Shown: positions 8,030 through 16,626, counted from the stretch's first letter. The stretch is DNA of 49,588 nucleotides from Shinella sp. (GCA_003248775.1 QFQX01000035.1:1-49588), one strand, 5' to 3'. A program made the numbers and translations. Notes: generated from the sequence alone by a model not told the origin.

Positions 8030-9354
8030 GCCAGGTCGTAACCCCCGCTTCGACCACGATCGCCGGTGCGACCGGTGCCGGCAACCGTCGCGATATCGGC
8101 ATCAAGCGCCGCTACGCCGCAGAACGCCGTTTCCGGGCCTATGGTATAGCTGCCATTGCCTTCGGTCTGCTGTTCCTGTTTCTCCTGCTGTTCTCGGTCA
8201 TTTCCAAGGGCTACACCGCCTTTGAACAGACGATGATCACCGTTCCGATCGAGTTTTCGGAAAAGGTCATCGACCCGAACAACAAGCGGGCCGAGAGCCC
8301 GAACGTGCTGCAGATGGCGAACTATCCGGTTCTTGCCCGGGATGCGGTAGCCAAGGTTCTCGGCGTCGATACGAGTGACCGTACCCAGGCTCGCGCAGTC
8401 CAGGACATGTTGTCGGACAGTGTCCGCGTGACCCTGCGTGATATGGTTCTCGCCGATCCGTCGATCATCGGAAAGACCGTTCCGGTGACACTGCTTGCCA
8501 GTGCCGGTATCGACTCCGCCTATAAGGGGCAGATCGATCTCTCGGTGGCCGAGCAGAACCGCAAGGTTTCCGACAAACAGGTCGGCTGGATGAACCAGCT
8601 TGCCGAAAGCGGTATCCTCGGCGGACACTTCAACACCGGTATCTTTGTCAACGGCGCATCGAGCCGTCCGGAAGCCGCAGGCGTCGGTGTTGCCCTCATC
8701 GGTTCCGCCTACATGATGGCGATTGTTCTGGTGCTTGCGCTGCCGATCGGTGTCGCCGCCTCGATCTATCTCGAGGAGTTCGCACCGAAGAACCGCTTCA
8801 CCGACCTGATCGAGGTGAACATCAACAACCTTGCTGCCGTTCCTTCCATCGTGTTCGGTCTCCTCGGTCTCGCAGTGTTCATCAACTTCATGGGCCTCCC
8901 CCGTTCGGCCTCGATCGTCGGCGGTCTCGTCCTGACGCTGATGACCTTGCCGACGATCATCATCGCCACACGTGCGGCTCTCAAGGCCGTGCCGCCGTCG
9001 ATCCGCGCTGCGGCTCTTGGCCTCGGCGCCTCGAAGATGCAGACCGTCTTCCATCACGTGCTGCCGCTCGCCATGCCCGGCATTCTGACGGGCACGATCA
9101 TCGGCCTGGCGCACGCTCTTGGCGAAACGGCGCCGCTGCTGCTGATCGGCATGGTGGCTTTCGTTGCCAACTACCCGGGCACCCCGCTCGATCCCTCGAC
9201 CGCCCTGCCGGTGCAGATCTATCAGTGGGCGAACGAGGCCGAACGCGCCTTCGTGGAACGTACTTCGGGAGCGATCATCATCCTGCTCCTGTTCCTTCTG
9301 GTAATGAATGTGGGCGCAATCCTGTTGCGCCGGCGCTTCGAACGGCGCTGGTAG
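8026..9354 (+). CDS. pstA: Phosphate ABC transporter permease PstA (long form)
   Basis: PstA pairs with PstC to form the phosphate channel. The 442-residue product has a first span at about 43-65 and then a soluble insert of about 150 residues (70-220), predicted periplasmic. The permease core follows, with the coupling loop AALGLGASKMQTVFHHVLP. Enteric PstA is near 300 residues, so this is the extended form seen in rhizobia. The start ATG overlaps the pstC stop (ATGA). The pstB gene begins 13 bases after its stop codon. Confidence 0.95.
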   Translation: MSQVVTPASTTIAGATGAGNRRDIGIKRRYAAERRFRAYGIAAIAFGLLFLFLLLFSVISKGYTAFEQTMITVPIEFSEKVIDPNNKRAESPNVLQMANYPVLARDAVAKVLGVDTSDRTQARAVQDMLSDSVRVTLRDMVLADPSIIGKTVPVTLLASAGIDSAYKGQIDLSVAEQNRKVSDKQVGWMNQLAESGILGGHFNTGIFVNGASSRPEAAGVGVALIGSAYMMAIVLVLALPIGVAASIYLEEFAPKNRFTDLIEVNINNLAAVPSIVFGLLGLAVFINFMGLPRSASIVGGLVLTLMTLPTIIIATRAALKAVPPSIRAAALGLGASKMQTVFHHVLPLAMPGILTGTIIGLAHALGETAPLLLIGMVAFVANYPGTPLDPSTALPVQIYQWANEAERAFVERTSGAIIILLLFLLVMNVGAILLRRRFERRW

Positions 9355-9367
9355 AGGGAGAATTGAC

Positions 9368-10183
9368 ATGAACATGATGTCGGAATCAGCAGTTGAAAAG
9401 GCGCTGGATCAGAAAATGAGCGATGTGAACTACAAGATGATTGGCAAGGACGTATCGGTTTACTACGGCGAGAAGCGTGCGCTTTTCGACGTGAACCTGA
9501 ACGTTCGTGAGCATACGGTGACCGCGCTCATCGGTCCCTCGGGTTGCGGCAAGTCGACCTTCCTCAGGACGCTTAATCGCATGAACGACACGATCGACGG
9601 CTGCCGGGTCACCGGCAAGATCACGCTCGACGAGATGGATATCTACGATCCGTCCATCGACGTGGTCGAGCTGCGCGCCCGCGTCGGCATGGTCTTCCAG
9701 AAGCCGAACCCGTTCCCGAAGTCGATCTACGAAAACATTTCCTACGGCCCACGCATCCATGGCCTCGCCAAGTCGAAGGCGGATCTCGACCAGATCGTCG
9801 AGACCAGCCTCCAGAAGGCCGGCCTCTGGAACGAAGTGAAGGACCGTTTGCAGGAATCCGGTACCGGCCTCTCCGGCGGTCAGCAGCAGCGCCTGTGCAT
9901 CGCCCGCGCCGTTGCCGTCAGCCCGGAAGTCATCCTGATGGATGAACCCTGCTCGGCACTCGACCCGATCGCGACCGCCAAGGTCGAGGAGCTCATCCAC
10001 GAGCTGCGCTCCAACTTCACCATCGTCATCGTGACGCATTCGATGCAGCAGGCTGCCCGCGTTTCCCAGCGCACGGCCATGTTCCACCTCGGCCTTCTGG
10101 TCGAGGAAAACGACACCGACAAGATGTTCACCAATCCGGACGATCAGCGCACGCAGGACTACATCATGGGCCGCTTCGGCTGA
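9368..10183 (+). CDS. pstB: Phosphate ABC transporter ATP-binding protein PstB
   Basis: PstB is the ATPase that powers phosphate import. The 271-residue protein has Walker A GPSGCGKST (56-64), the ABC signature LSGGQQQR, Walker B VILMDEPCSALDP and the switch histidine in IVTHSMQQA. The start at 9368 is supported by GAGGGAGAA upstream; an in-frame ATG six bases later is an alternative. It is the fourth cistron of the pst operon, with phoU 47 bases downstream. Confidence 0.97.
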   Translation: MNMMSESAVEKALDQKMSDVNYKMIGKDVSVYYGEKRALFDVNLNVREHTVTALIGPSGCGKSTFLRTLNRMNDTIDGCRVTGKITLDEMDIYDPSIDVVELRARVGMVFQKPNPFPKSIYENISYGPRIHGLAKSKADLDQIVETSLQKAGLWNEVKDRLQESGTGLSGGQQQRLCIARAVAVSPEVILMDEPCSALDPIATAKVEELIHELRSNFTIVIVTHSMQQAARVSQRTAMFHLGLLVEENDTDKMFTNPDDQRTQDYIMGRFG

Positions 10184-10230
10184 TGTCGCCGCGCCGGTGA
10201 TCGATTTTCCAATTCAGGGATACCAAGAAC

Positions 10231-10944
10231 ATGTCTTCATCGCATATCTACTCGGCTTATGACGAGGAACTGAAGTACCTGATGCGTCGCATCTCCGAGA
10301 TGGGCGGCCTTGCCGAACAGATGGTCGGCGACAGCGTCCGTGCGCTCGTCAACTCCGACGCTGCCCTTGCCCAGAAGGTCATCTCCGACGACGTCATCAT
10401 GGATGCCGCCGAACGCGAGATCGGCGATAAGGCGATTGTCACGATTGCCCGCCGCCAGCCGGTTGCTGCCGACCTGCGCGAGATCATCGGCGCGCTGCGC
10501 ATCGCCAACGACCTGGAGCGCGTCGGCGACCTCGGCAAGAGCAATGCCAAGCGCGTCATGGCCGTGCAGGCCACCGGCGTACCGCGCAAGCTCGCCCGCG
10601 GCATCGAACACCTGTCCGAGCTTGCCTTGGTGCAACTCAAGGAAGTGCTCGATGTCTACACGACGCGCTCGCCCGAAAAGGCCAAGTCGATCCGTGATCG
10701 CGACGAGGAAATCGACGCCATCTACACCTCGCTCTTCCGCGAGCTACTTACCTACATGATGGAAGATCCGCGCAACATCACCAGCTGCACGCATCTCCTG
10801 TTCTGCGCCAAGAACATCGAGCGTATCGGCGACCACGCCACCAACATCGCCGAGACGATCTATTACATGGCGACCGGTGCCCAGCCGGAAGGCGAGCGTC
10901 CGAAGGAAGATCTGACCGCCACTGTCGGCGCTGTCGCCGAGTGA
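10231..10944 (+). CDS. phoU: Phosphate signalling regulator PhoU
   Basis: PhoU links the transport state of Pst to PhoR, keeping the kinase inactive when phosphate is plentiful. The 237-residue protein consists of two PhoU three-helix repeats (about 15-105 and 120-210). Both carry the acidic metal-binding pattern ExxxD that is typical of the family (for example ANDLERVGD and CAKNIERIGDHATNI). Length is normal. It lies between pstB and phoB in the same direction, with 33 bases to phoB. Confidence 0.97.
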   Translation: MSSSHIYSAYDEELKYLMRRISEMGGLAEQMVGDSVRALVNSDAALAQKVISDDVIMDAAEREIGDKAIVTIARRQPVAADLREIIGALRIANDLERVGDLGKSNAKRVMAVQATGVPRKLARGIEHLSELALVQLKEVLDVYTTRSPEKAKSIRDRDEEIDAIYTSLFRELLTYMMEDPRNITSCTHLLFCAKNIERIGDHATNIAETIYYMATGAQPEGERPKEDLTATVGAVAE

Positions 10945-10977
10945 ACCTGCAGGCATTGTGAGAGGTAATCGAAGTCG

Positions 10978-11661
10978 ATGTTGCCCAAGATTGCTGTCGT
11001 TGAAGATGAAGAAGCACTGAGCGTGCTTCTTCGCTATAATCTCGAGGCGGAAGGCTACGAAGTGGAGACCATACTTCGTGGCGACGAGGCTGAACTGAGA
11101 CTGCAGGAACGGGTTCCCGACCTGCTGATCCTCGACTGGATGCTGCCCGGCGTCTCCGGCATCGAGCTGTGCCGCCGGCTGCGCATGCGCCCGGAGACCG
11201 AACGTCTGCCGATCATCATGCTGACGGCGCGCGGCGAGGAAAGCGAGCGCGTACGTGGGCTCGCGACGGGCGCTGACGATTACGTCGTCAAGCCCTTCTC
11301 GACCCCGGAACTCATGGCCCGTGTCAAAGCGATGCTCCGCCGTGCGCGTCCCGAAGTTCTGTCAAGCGTCCTGCGCTGCGGCGACATCGAGCTGGATCGC
11401 GAGACCCATCGTGTCCACCGCAAGAGCCGTGAAGTCCGCCTGGGGCCGACGGAATTCCGCCTGCTGGAGTTCCTGATGGCCTCGCCCAGCCGCGTATTCT
11501 CGCGTTCCCAGCTTCTGGATGGTGTCTGGGGCCACGATATCTACGTGGACGAGCGCACTGTCGACGTGCATGTCGGACGTCTTCGCAAGGCGCTCAACTT
11601 CTCCAACATGCAGGATGTGATCCGCACAGTTCGCGGCGCGGGCTATTCCATGGAAGCCTGA
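10978..11661 (+). CDS. phoB: Phosphate regulon response regulator PhoB
   Basis: PhoB binds Pho boxes after phosphorylation by PhoR and activates phosphate-starvation genes. The 227-residue protein has an N-terminal receiver with the acidic pocket EDEE, phospho-acceptor Asp53 (LILDWMLPG) and Lys105 (VVKPFS). A C-terminal OmpR-type winged helix (about 130-225) contains the recognition-helix region VDERTVDVHVGRLRKAL. It closes the pst operon and is followed by a rho-independent terminator. The Pho box before pstS implies that PhoB raises its own synthesis. Confidence 0.97.
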   Translation: MLPKIAVVEDEEALSVLLRYNLEAEGYEVETILRGDEAELRLQERVPDLLILDWMLPGVSGIELCRRLRMRPETERLPIIMLTARGEESERVRGLATGADDYVVKPFSTPELMARVKAMLRRARPEVLSSVLRCGDIELDRETHRVHRKSREVRLGPTEFRLLEFLMASPSRVFSRSQLLDGVWGHDIYVDERTVDVHVGRLRKALNFSNMQDVIRTVRGAGYSMEA

Positions 11662-11693
11662 CGGCTCCTCTGGAAGACAGCTCTCCTCGTAAC

Positions 11694-11723
11694 AAAAAAA
11701 CGGGCCGAAAGGCCCGTTTTGCA
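11694..11723. terminator. Bidirectional terminator between phoB and gcrA
   Basis: A perfect 10-bp stem AAAACGGGCC/GGCCCGTTTT encloses the stable tetraloop GAAA (11697-11720). It is flanked by A-runs on the left and T-rich sequence on the right, so it can end transcription of phoB on the plus strand and gcrA on the minus strand. Confidence 0.92.
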
Positions 11724-11754
11724 TTTCCCGTATTTGCCTTCAGCAAACCGGCCG

Positions 11755-12285
11755 TTACTTGGCCGACTTGCGACGATCGCTGACCGGCTGATAGGCGAGC
11801 TTTGCGTGATAGTTGCAGTAGGGCGAGCTGTCCGAGGACTCGCAGCCGCAGAAGTGAAAGTCGTCCTTCATCGGATCGCCGATCGGCCACTTGCAGGTGC
11901 GCTCGGTAAGTTCGGTCAGGGCCAACCGACGCGAGATCGGAACGATCACGTTTCGCGACGTCGACGGAGCGATTTCGATCTCCTCGATGCCGTCGATCTC
12001 GATCTCTTCCTTCAGCATGTTGGCGCCCACGGGCCGTGTGACCGTGCGGGTAGCGACGCGCGGTGCGTAAGCCGGAGCCCGCGGTGCCGTCGGTGTGCGC
12101 TTGGCGGTGCGGGCGGTCGTGGCGTTGCCGCCGGCCTTGGCCCGGCCCGGAAGGCTGAGACGGTGAACCTTGCCGATAACAGCATTGCGGCTCACTCCGC
12201 CAAGTTGCGCGGCAATCTGGCTCGCGCTCAAGCCTTCGGCCCAAAGCCGTTTCAGCTTTTCTACTCGCTCGTCTGTCCAGTTCAT
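11755..12285 (-). CDS. gcrA: Cell cycle regulator GcrA
   Basis: GcrA is an alphaproteobacterial transcription factor that binds the sigma70 holoenzyme and favours promoters carrying methylated GANTC sites. The 176-residue protein opens with the conserved DNA-binding helix-turn-helix (MNWTDERVEKLKRLWAEG, residues 1-18, through SQIAAQLGGVSRNAVIGKVHR). A basic Ala/Thr/Pro linker follows. The Cys-rich C-terminal sigma-binding domain (CKWPIGDP, FHFCGC, YCNYH) ends the protein. I placed the start at 12285 because the family begins MNWT and GGAG lies 9 bases upstream; a frame extension of eight residues is possible. It converges on phoB and shares its terminator. A GANTC site lies 37 bases upstream of the start. 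Confidence 0.95.
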   Translation of the reverse strand: MNWTDERVEKLKRLWAEGLSASQIAAQLGGVSRNAVIGKVHRLSLPGRAKAGGNATTARTAKRTPTAPRAPAYAPRVATRTVTRPVGANMLKEEIEIDGIEEIEIAPSTSRNVIVPISRRLALTELTERTCKWPIGDPMKDDFHFCGCESSDSSPYCNYHAKLAYQPVSDRRKSAK

Positions 12286-12433
12286 GCCATTATTCTCCGC
12301 CGATAGCATTTAGCGCTGGCAGAATCGCTCACCGTTGCTTCGAAAAACTCCGAAACAAACTAACCTCGATACTGTCGGTGACTATTTCCGCCGCATGCAA
12401 TTTCTTTATTTGATGTTAACCTAGTGTGAGGCT

Positions 12434-12470
12434 GACTCCGTGACAAGAGTCGGCGGAATCATCGGGAATC
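12434..12470. promoter_or_regulatory. Cluster of four GANTC (CcrM) methylation sites
   Basis: GACTC (12434-12438), GAGTC (12447-12451), GAATC (12456-12460) and GAATC (12466-12470) fall within 37 bases, and one more GAATC is at 12322. The motif is expected about once per 256 bases by chance. CcrM methylates GANTC and GcrA reads it, so this dense cluster between gcrA and argD is a likely cell-cycle-controlled promoter region. It is the main visible feature of the 440-base gap 12286-12725, together with the hairpin at 12622. Confidence 0.55.
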
Positions 12471-12621
12471 GATTTCCGAGTTTTCCCCAACTTGCTACCT
12501 CGGCGCGCTCCGTCTCCCTGATGTTTCCGCGCAAGTCTCCGATGTCTCTCGATGTGCTGAAAAATCCGCTTTTCTGCGGTGTTTCGTTGACAGGCATGGG
12601 CGAAATGTCGATAGTGCCACC

Positions 12622-12650
12622 GCCGCCGCAAGGCGGCATTTTTGATTTTT
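12622..12650 (+). terminator. Terminator-like hairpin upstream of argD
   Basis: A 6-bp GC stem GCCGCC/GGCGGC with a GCAA tetraloop is followed by ATTTTTGATTTTT, the form of a rho-independent terminator. It ends 75 bases before the argD start. It could attenuate argD transcription or end a separate short transcript arising in the GANTC-rich region (about 12470-12650). The upstream stretch has pyrimidine-rich segments and another small hairpin (CCGC/GCGG near 12570), but no promoter is certain. Confidence 0.6.
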
Positions 12651-12725
12651 CGGGCTTGGCTGTGCGTATTTGCGGCCGGCTCCCGCCAGACAAGACAGAT
12701 GCTCTTCCGAAAGGAGATTTTCGCC

Positions 12726-13937
12726 ATGGCCGAGGCCTCTCCGCTCTATCAGACATACATGCGCGCGCCGCTGCGTTTCGAGCGAGGTGAGGGCGTGTGG
12801 CTGATCACGGAAAACGGAGAGCGATATCTCGATTTCGCAGCCGGTGTCGCCGTGAACTCGCTCGGACATGCCCATCCTCATCTGGTCGGCGCGTTGCGCG
12901 AACAGGCGGACAAGGTCTGGCACCTGTCGAACCTCTACGAGATCCCCGGCCAGGAAAAGCTGGGCAAGCGTCTCACCGAGGCAACCTTCGCGGATCGCGT
13001 GTTTTTCACCAATTCGGGTGCCGAAGCGCTCGAATGCGCCATCAAGACGGCGCGCCGCTACCAGTTCTCGAAGGGGCATGGCGAGCGGTTCCATATCATC
13101 ACGTTCGAGGGCGCTTTCCACGGCCGTACGCTGGCGACGATCGCCGCCGGCGGCCAGGCCAAGTATCTCGAAGGCTTCGGCCCCAAGGCTCCGGGTTTCG
13201 ATCAGGTGCCCTTCGGTGATCTGGAGGCTGTGAAGGCCGCGATCAACGACGAGACGGCGGCAATCCTCATCGAGCCGGTTCAGGGCGAGGGCGGTATTCG
13301 CCCGACGCCTGCCGGCTTCCTGAAGGAACTGCGCAAGCTCTGCGACGACAATGGCCTCCTGCTGATTTTCGACGAAGTGCAGTGCGGCGTCGGTCGTACC
13401 GGCAAGCTGTTCGCCTATGAATGGTCGGGCATCACGCCCGATATCATGGCGGTAGCCAAGGGCATCGGCGGCGGTTTCCCCCTGGGCGCCTGCCTTGCGA
13501 CCGAAGAAGCAGCCTCCGGCATGAAGGCTGGCACCCACGGCTCCACATATGGTGGCAATCCACTCGCCATGGCGGTCGGCAATGCCGTGCTCGATGTCAT
13601 CCTCGCCGATGGCTTCCTCGAGCATGTACGCGATGTGGCTCTCGTCTTCCGTCAGGGCCTTGCTGAACTCAAGGATCGTTTCCCCGATGTGATCGAGGAA
13701 ATCCGTGGCGAAGGCCTGATGCTCGGCATCAAGGCGAAGGTGCCCTCCGGCGAGCTGCTGCAGGCGATGCGCGACGAGCACATTCTCGGCGTTCCCGCCG
13801 GCGATAACGTCATCCGCCTCCTGCCGCCGCTGGTCACCACGGCAGAGGAAGCCCGGGAAGGTTTGAACCGGGTTGGTCTTGCAGCCGAAAAGGTTCAGGC
13901 GACGCTCGACACGACCGCCCGGAATGAAAGCAGGTAA
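12726..13937 (+). CDS. argD: Acetylornithine aminotransferase
   Basis: ArgD is the PLP-dependent enzyme that converts N-acetylglutamate semialdehyde to N-acetylornithine in arginine synthesis. Many ArgD proteins also serve as the succinyldiaminopimelate aminotransferase of lysine synthesis. The 403-residue protein shows the phosphate-binding NSGAEALECAIK (97-108), the cofactor Asp in IFDEVQCG (214-221), and the Schiff-base Lys245 in AVAKGIGGGFPLG. Length is normal for the class III family. The ATG at 12726 has AAAGGAGA just upstream; an upstream in-frame ATG at 12642 lacks support. argF begins 4 bases after its stop, so they form an operon. Confidence 0.95.
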   Translation: MAEASPLYQTYMRAPLRFERGEGVWLITENGERYLDFAAGVAVNSLGHAHPHLVGALREQADKVWHLSNLYEIPGQEKLGKRLTEATFADRVFFTNSGAEALECAIKTARRYQFSKGHGERFHIITFEGAFHGRTLATIAAGGQAKYLEGFGPKAPGFDQVPFGDLEAVKAAINDETAAILIEPVQGEGGIRPTPAGFLKELRKLCDDNGLLLIFDEVQCGVGRTGKLFAYEWSGITPDIMAVAKGIGGGFPLGACLATEEAASGMKAGTHGSTYGGNPLAMAVGNAVLDVILADGFLEHVRDVALVFRQGLAELKDRFPDVIEEIRGEGLMLGIKAKVPSGELLQAMRDEHILGVPAGDNVIRLLPPLVTTAEEAREGLNRVGLAAEKVQATLDTTARNESR

Positions 13938-13941
13938 CAGC

Positions 13942-14859
13942 ATGGCATCCCCAAAGCATTTTCTCGATCTTTCCGCGGTCAGTTCGTCGGATCTGCGTCT
14001 CATCATGGAGGACGCAAAGTCTCGCAAGCAGGCAACCAAGGCAGGCACCGCCGACAAGCCGCTGGCCGGCAAGATGCTGGCGATGATCTTCGAAAAGCCG
14101 TCGACGCGTACGCGCGTGTCCTTCGACGTGGGCATGCGCCAGCTTGGCGGCGAGACGCTGTTCTTGTCCGGCACCGAGATGCAGCTCGGCCGCGCCGAAA
14201 CCATCGGTGACACGGCCAAGGTTCTTTCGCGCTATGTCGACGCCATCATGATCCGTACGACCGATCACACTCGTCTGCTGGAAATGGCGGAACATGCGAC
14301 CGTCCCGGTCATCAATGCGCTGACGGACAGCACGCATCCCTGCCAGATCATGGCCGACGTGATGACCTTCGAGGAGCATCGCGGACCGATCAAGGGCAAG
14401 ACGCTGGCCTGGACCGGCGACGGCAACAACGTGCTCCACTCCCTCGTCGAGGGTTCCGCCCGCTTCGGTTATCGCATGAACATGGCGGTTCCACTTGGTT
14501 CCGAGCCGGACGACAAGTTCCTGAACTGGGCTCGCAACAATGGCGGCGAAGTCATGCTGTGCCATGAGGCAGAGCGCGCCGTCGATGGCGCCGATGCCGT
14601 GATCACCGACACCTGGATTTCCATGAACCAGGAGCACAAGGCGCGCGGACACAATGTCTTCCAGCCTTTCCAGGTCAATGGTCCGCTGATGAAGCGCGCC
14701 TCGGCGGATGCTCTGTTCATGCATTGCCTGCCCGCCCATCGCGGCGAGGAAGTGACCGACGACGTGATCGACGGGCCGCAATCCGTGGTATTCGATGAGG
14801 CGGAAAACCGTCTTCATGCCCAGAAGGCAATCCTTGCCTGGTGCCTCGGCGCCATCTGA
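13942..14859 (+). CDS. argF: Ornithine carbamoyltransferase
   Basis: ArgF condenses ornithine and carbamoyl phosphate to citrulline in the cytosol. The 305-residue protein has the carbamoyl-phosphate motif STRTR (54-58), the substrate motif HPCQ (132-135) and the ornithine-binding HCLP (261-264). These are all diagnostic of the transcarbamoylases, and the length matches anabolic trimeric enzymes. The ATG at 13942 lies four bases after the argD stop, placing two consecutive arginine-pathway enzymes in one operon. hslO follows after 138 bases with its own ribosome binding site. Confidence 0.97.
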   Translation: MASPKHFLDLSAVSSSDLRLIMEDAKSRKQATKAGTADKPLAGKMLAMIFEKPSTRTRVSFDVGMRQLGGETLFLSGTEMQLGRAETIGDTAKVLSRYVDAIMIRTTDHTRLLEMAEHATVPVINALTDSTHPCQIMADVMTFEEHRGPIKGKTLAWTGDGNNVLHSLVEGSARFGYRMNMAVPLGSEPDDKFLNWARNNGGEVMLCHEAERAVDGADAVITDTWISMNQEHKARGHNVFQPFQVNGPLMKRASADALFMHCLPAHRGEEVTDDVIDGPQSVVFDEAENRLHAQKAILAWCLGAI

Positions 14860-14997
14860 CCGCATCCCGTGTCGGATCGCCGCCAGCGGCGATTATCCCG
14901 GCATTCGCTTGACCTTGTTGCAGAACGACACCATTTGTGCGGAAAATGGGGCGTTCGCCCTGCATCTTTATGCGCTTCGGCGCCAGGAGTTCATGAC

Positions 14998-15987
14998 ATG
15001 CAAAGCAGGCCTGCCGAACTCGGCGAATTCGGTTTCGCCGGAGACGATCGCGTTGTTCCCTTCCAGGTGGAAGGACTTGATGTGCGTGGCCGAGCCGTCC
15101 AGCTCGGTCCGTTGCTCGACACTATCCTTGGGAGACATGATTATCCGCAGCCGGTAGCGCGCCTGCTTGCGGAAGCGATCGTGCTCACCGTGCTGATCGG
15201 AACCTCGCTGAAGTTTGAAGGAAAGTTCGTCGTCCAGACGAAGGGCGATGGCCCCGTCGATCTTCTGGTCGCCGATTTCTCGACGCCGGAAAACCTGCGC
15301 GCCTATGCCCGGTTCGACGAGGAGGCGCTGGCGGCAGCCGTTGCAGCCGGACGCACTTCGCCGCAGGAACTGCTTGGTAACGGCATTCTCGCCTTCACCA
15401 TCGACCAGGGCAACTTCATGCAGCCCTATCAGGGCATCGTGCCGCTGGACGGCGCCTCGCTCGAGGATATTGCCGCGGTCTATTTCCGCCAGTCGGAGCA
15501 GATCCCGACCCGCGTCCGCCTTGGTGTGGCCGAGCTCTTTGATCGCGACGAGGAAGGTCGCCCACGGCGCGGCTGGCGCGCCGGCGGCGTCATCGCCCAG
15601 TTCCTGCCGGATGCTCCGGAGCGCATGCGCCATCCCGACCTGCATGGCGGCGACGGTGATACGGGAGAGCAGACACTTGCCGAGGACGATACGTGGTCGG
15701 AAGCCCGCATGCTCGTCGACACCATCGATGCGGACGAACTCACCGATCCGCAGATCGGCATCGAACGCCTGCTGTTCCGCCTGTTCCACGAGCGCGGTGT
15801 CCGGGTCTACGACCCGCAGGCCGTCTATGATCGCTGCAGCTGCTCGCGCGAGAAGGTGAAGGGCGTTCTGAAGGGTTTCTCCGACGACGACATCGCCGCG
15901 AGCACCGAAGACGGCAAGATCACCGTCACCTGCGAGTTCTGCTCGACCGTCTACCGCTACGAGGCGGAAGAAGTCCGCGACGTTTGA
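14998..15987 (+). CDS. hslO: Redox-activated chaperone Hsp33
   Basis: Hsp33 is a cytosolic holdase switched on when its C-terminal zinc centre is oxidised. The 329-residue protein keeps the four zinc cysteines as CSC (280-282) and CEFC (312-315), matching the family pattern CXC...CXXC. I selected the ATG at 14998, eight bases after AGGAG; a longer in-frame reading from 14869 adds 43 residues without family resemblance. The protein is longer than the enteric form (about 290), with extra sequence in the middle as is usual in rhizobia. It follows argF in the same direction and converges on apaG. A GC-rich inverted repeat (AGGCCC/GGGCCT) near 15997-16011 lies between them. Confidence 0.95.
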   Translation: MQSRPAELGEFGFAGDDRVVPFQVEGLDVRGRAVQLGPLLDTILGRHDYPQPVARLLAEAIVLTVLIGTSLKFEGKFVVQTKGDGPVDLLVADFSTPENLRAYARFDEEALAAAVAAGRTSPQELLGNGILAFTIDQGNFMQPYQGIVPLDGASLEDIAAVYFRQSEQIPTRVRLGVAELFDRDEEGRPRRGWRAGGVIAQFLPDAPERMRHPDLHGGDGDTGEQTLAEDDTWSEARMLVDTIDADELTDPQIGIERLLFRLFHERGVRVYDPQAVYDRCSCSREKVKGVLKGFSDDDIAASTEDGKITVTCEFCSTVYRYEAEEVRDV

Positions 15988-16032
15988 GAAGGGGCAGGCC
16001 CTCCGGGCCTCGCCTGTCGCGGTGAGGATGGT

Positions 16033-16425
16033 TCAGTTGAGGATGCGCTGCATGCCCGGCGCATCGAGAGAGAATGCCGGGATGGCGACATCGAATTCCT
16101 CGCCGTCATCCGTCTCCATCCGGTAATGGCCGAACATCATGCCTGACGGGGTGTCGAGCGGGCAGCCCGAGGAATACTCATAGGTGTCGCCGGGACGCAG
16201 GCGGGGTTGCTCGCCGATGACGCCCGGTCCGCTGACCTCGTCGACCTGACCGTTCTGGTCGGTGATGTGCCAATAGCGATGGGTGAGGCGGACCGACATC
16301 CTGGAGTGGTTGGCGATCACGATCCGGTAGCCCCAGACATAGCGGCTGTCGTCCGGATCGGATTGCTCCTCCAGATAATACGGCTCAACGCAGACCTCTA
16401 TATCCCGTGTCAGGGCGCGATACAT
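16033..16425 (-). CDS. apaG: ApaG family protein (CO2+/Mg2+ efflux-associated)
   Basis: ApaG proteins are small fibronectin-III-like domains of uncertain biochemical role, first linked to apaH and cation resistance. The 130-residue product spans one whole ApaG domain. Its family hallmarks are YRIVIANHS, LTHRYWHITD, GVIGEQPRLRPGDTYEYSSGC and FGHYRM; the middle segment carries the conserved Gly-rich GPGVIGEQP. It is monocistronic on the minus strand, converging on hslO. The upstream 201 bases towards metZ contain the hairpin at 16560. Confidence 0.93.
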   Translation of the reverse strand: MYRALTRDIEVCVEPYYLEEQSDPDDSRYVWGYRIVIANHSRMSVRLTHRYWHITDQNGQVDEVSGPGVIGEQPRLRPGDTYEYSSGCPLDTPSGMMFGHYRMETDDGEEFDVAIPAFSLDAPGMQRILN

Positions 16426-16559
16426 GCACCAGACCTTCTTAATGCCTCACTTACCATAGCTTACAGCATGCGGCTCGGCTCTGGAATTCAATAATGCCGG
16501 AAAGGTTACCAGCCGTCGTGAGTGTCGCCATTAAGGCTAACGGTTGCGCCATGAAACCG

Positions 16560-16588
16560 TTCCGGGCGGTTACAGGAACCGCCCGGAA
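16560..16588 (-). terminator. Strong inverted repeat after metZ
   Basis: A perfect 12-bp inverted repeat TTCCGGGCGGTT/AACCGCCCGGAA with the 5-base loop ACAGG lies 38 bases beyond the metZ stop. It lacks a clean T-run on the metZ side, but the stem is strong enough to stall polymerase or protect the 3' end. Confidence 0.6.
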
Positions 16589-16626
16589 ATATCTCACCGG
16601 CGACCTGCCGGCCGCCGAAATAACAC

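Noticed and set aside
7993..9375. Long minus-strand open frame opposite pstA
   Set aside because: It is antisense to a well-supported permease gene, with a Gln/Arg/His-rich product typical of shadow frames.
12440..12790. Plus-strand frame of 116 residues upstream of and overlapping argD
   Set aside because: It runs through the GANTC cluster and the terminator-like hairpin into argD in a different frame, with no ribosome binding site and no family resemblance.
12495..14219. Minus-strand frame of 574 residues opposite argD and argF
   Set aside because: It spans two clear genes in the other direction and has no recognisable domain.
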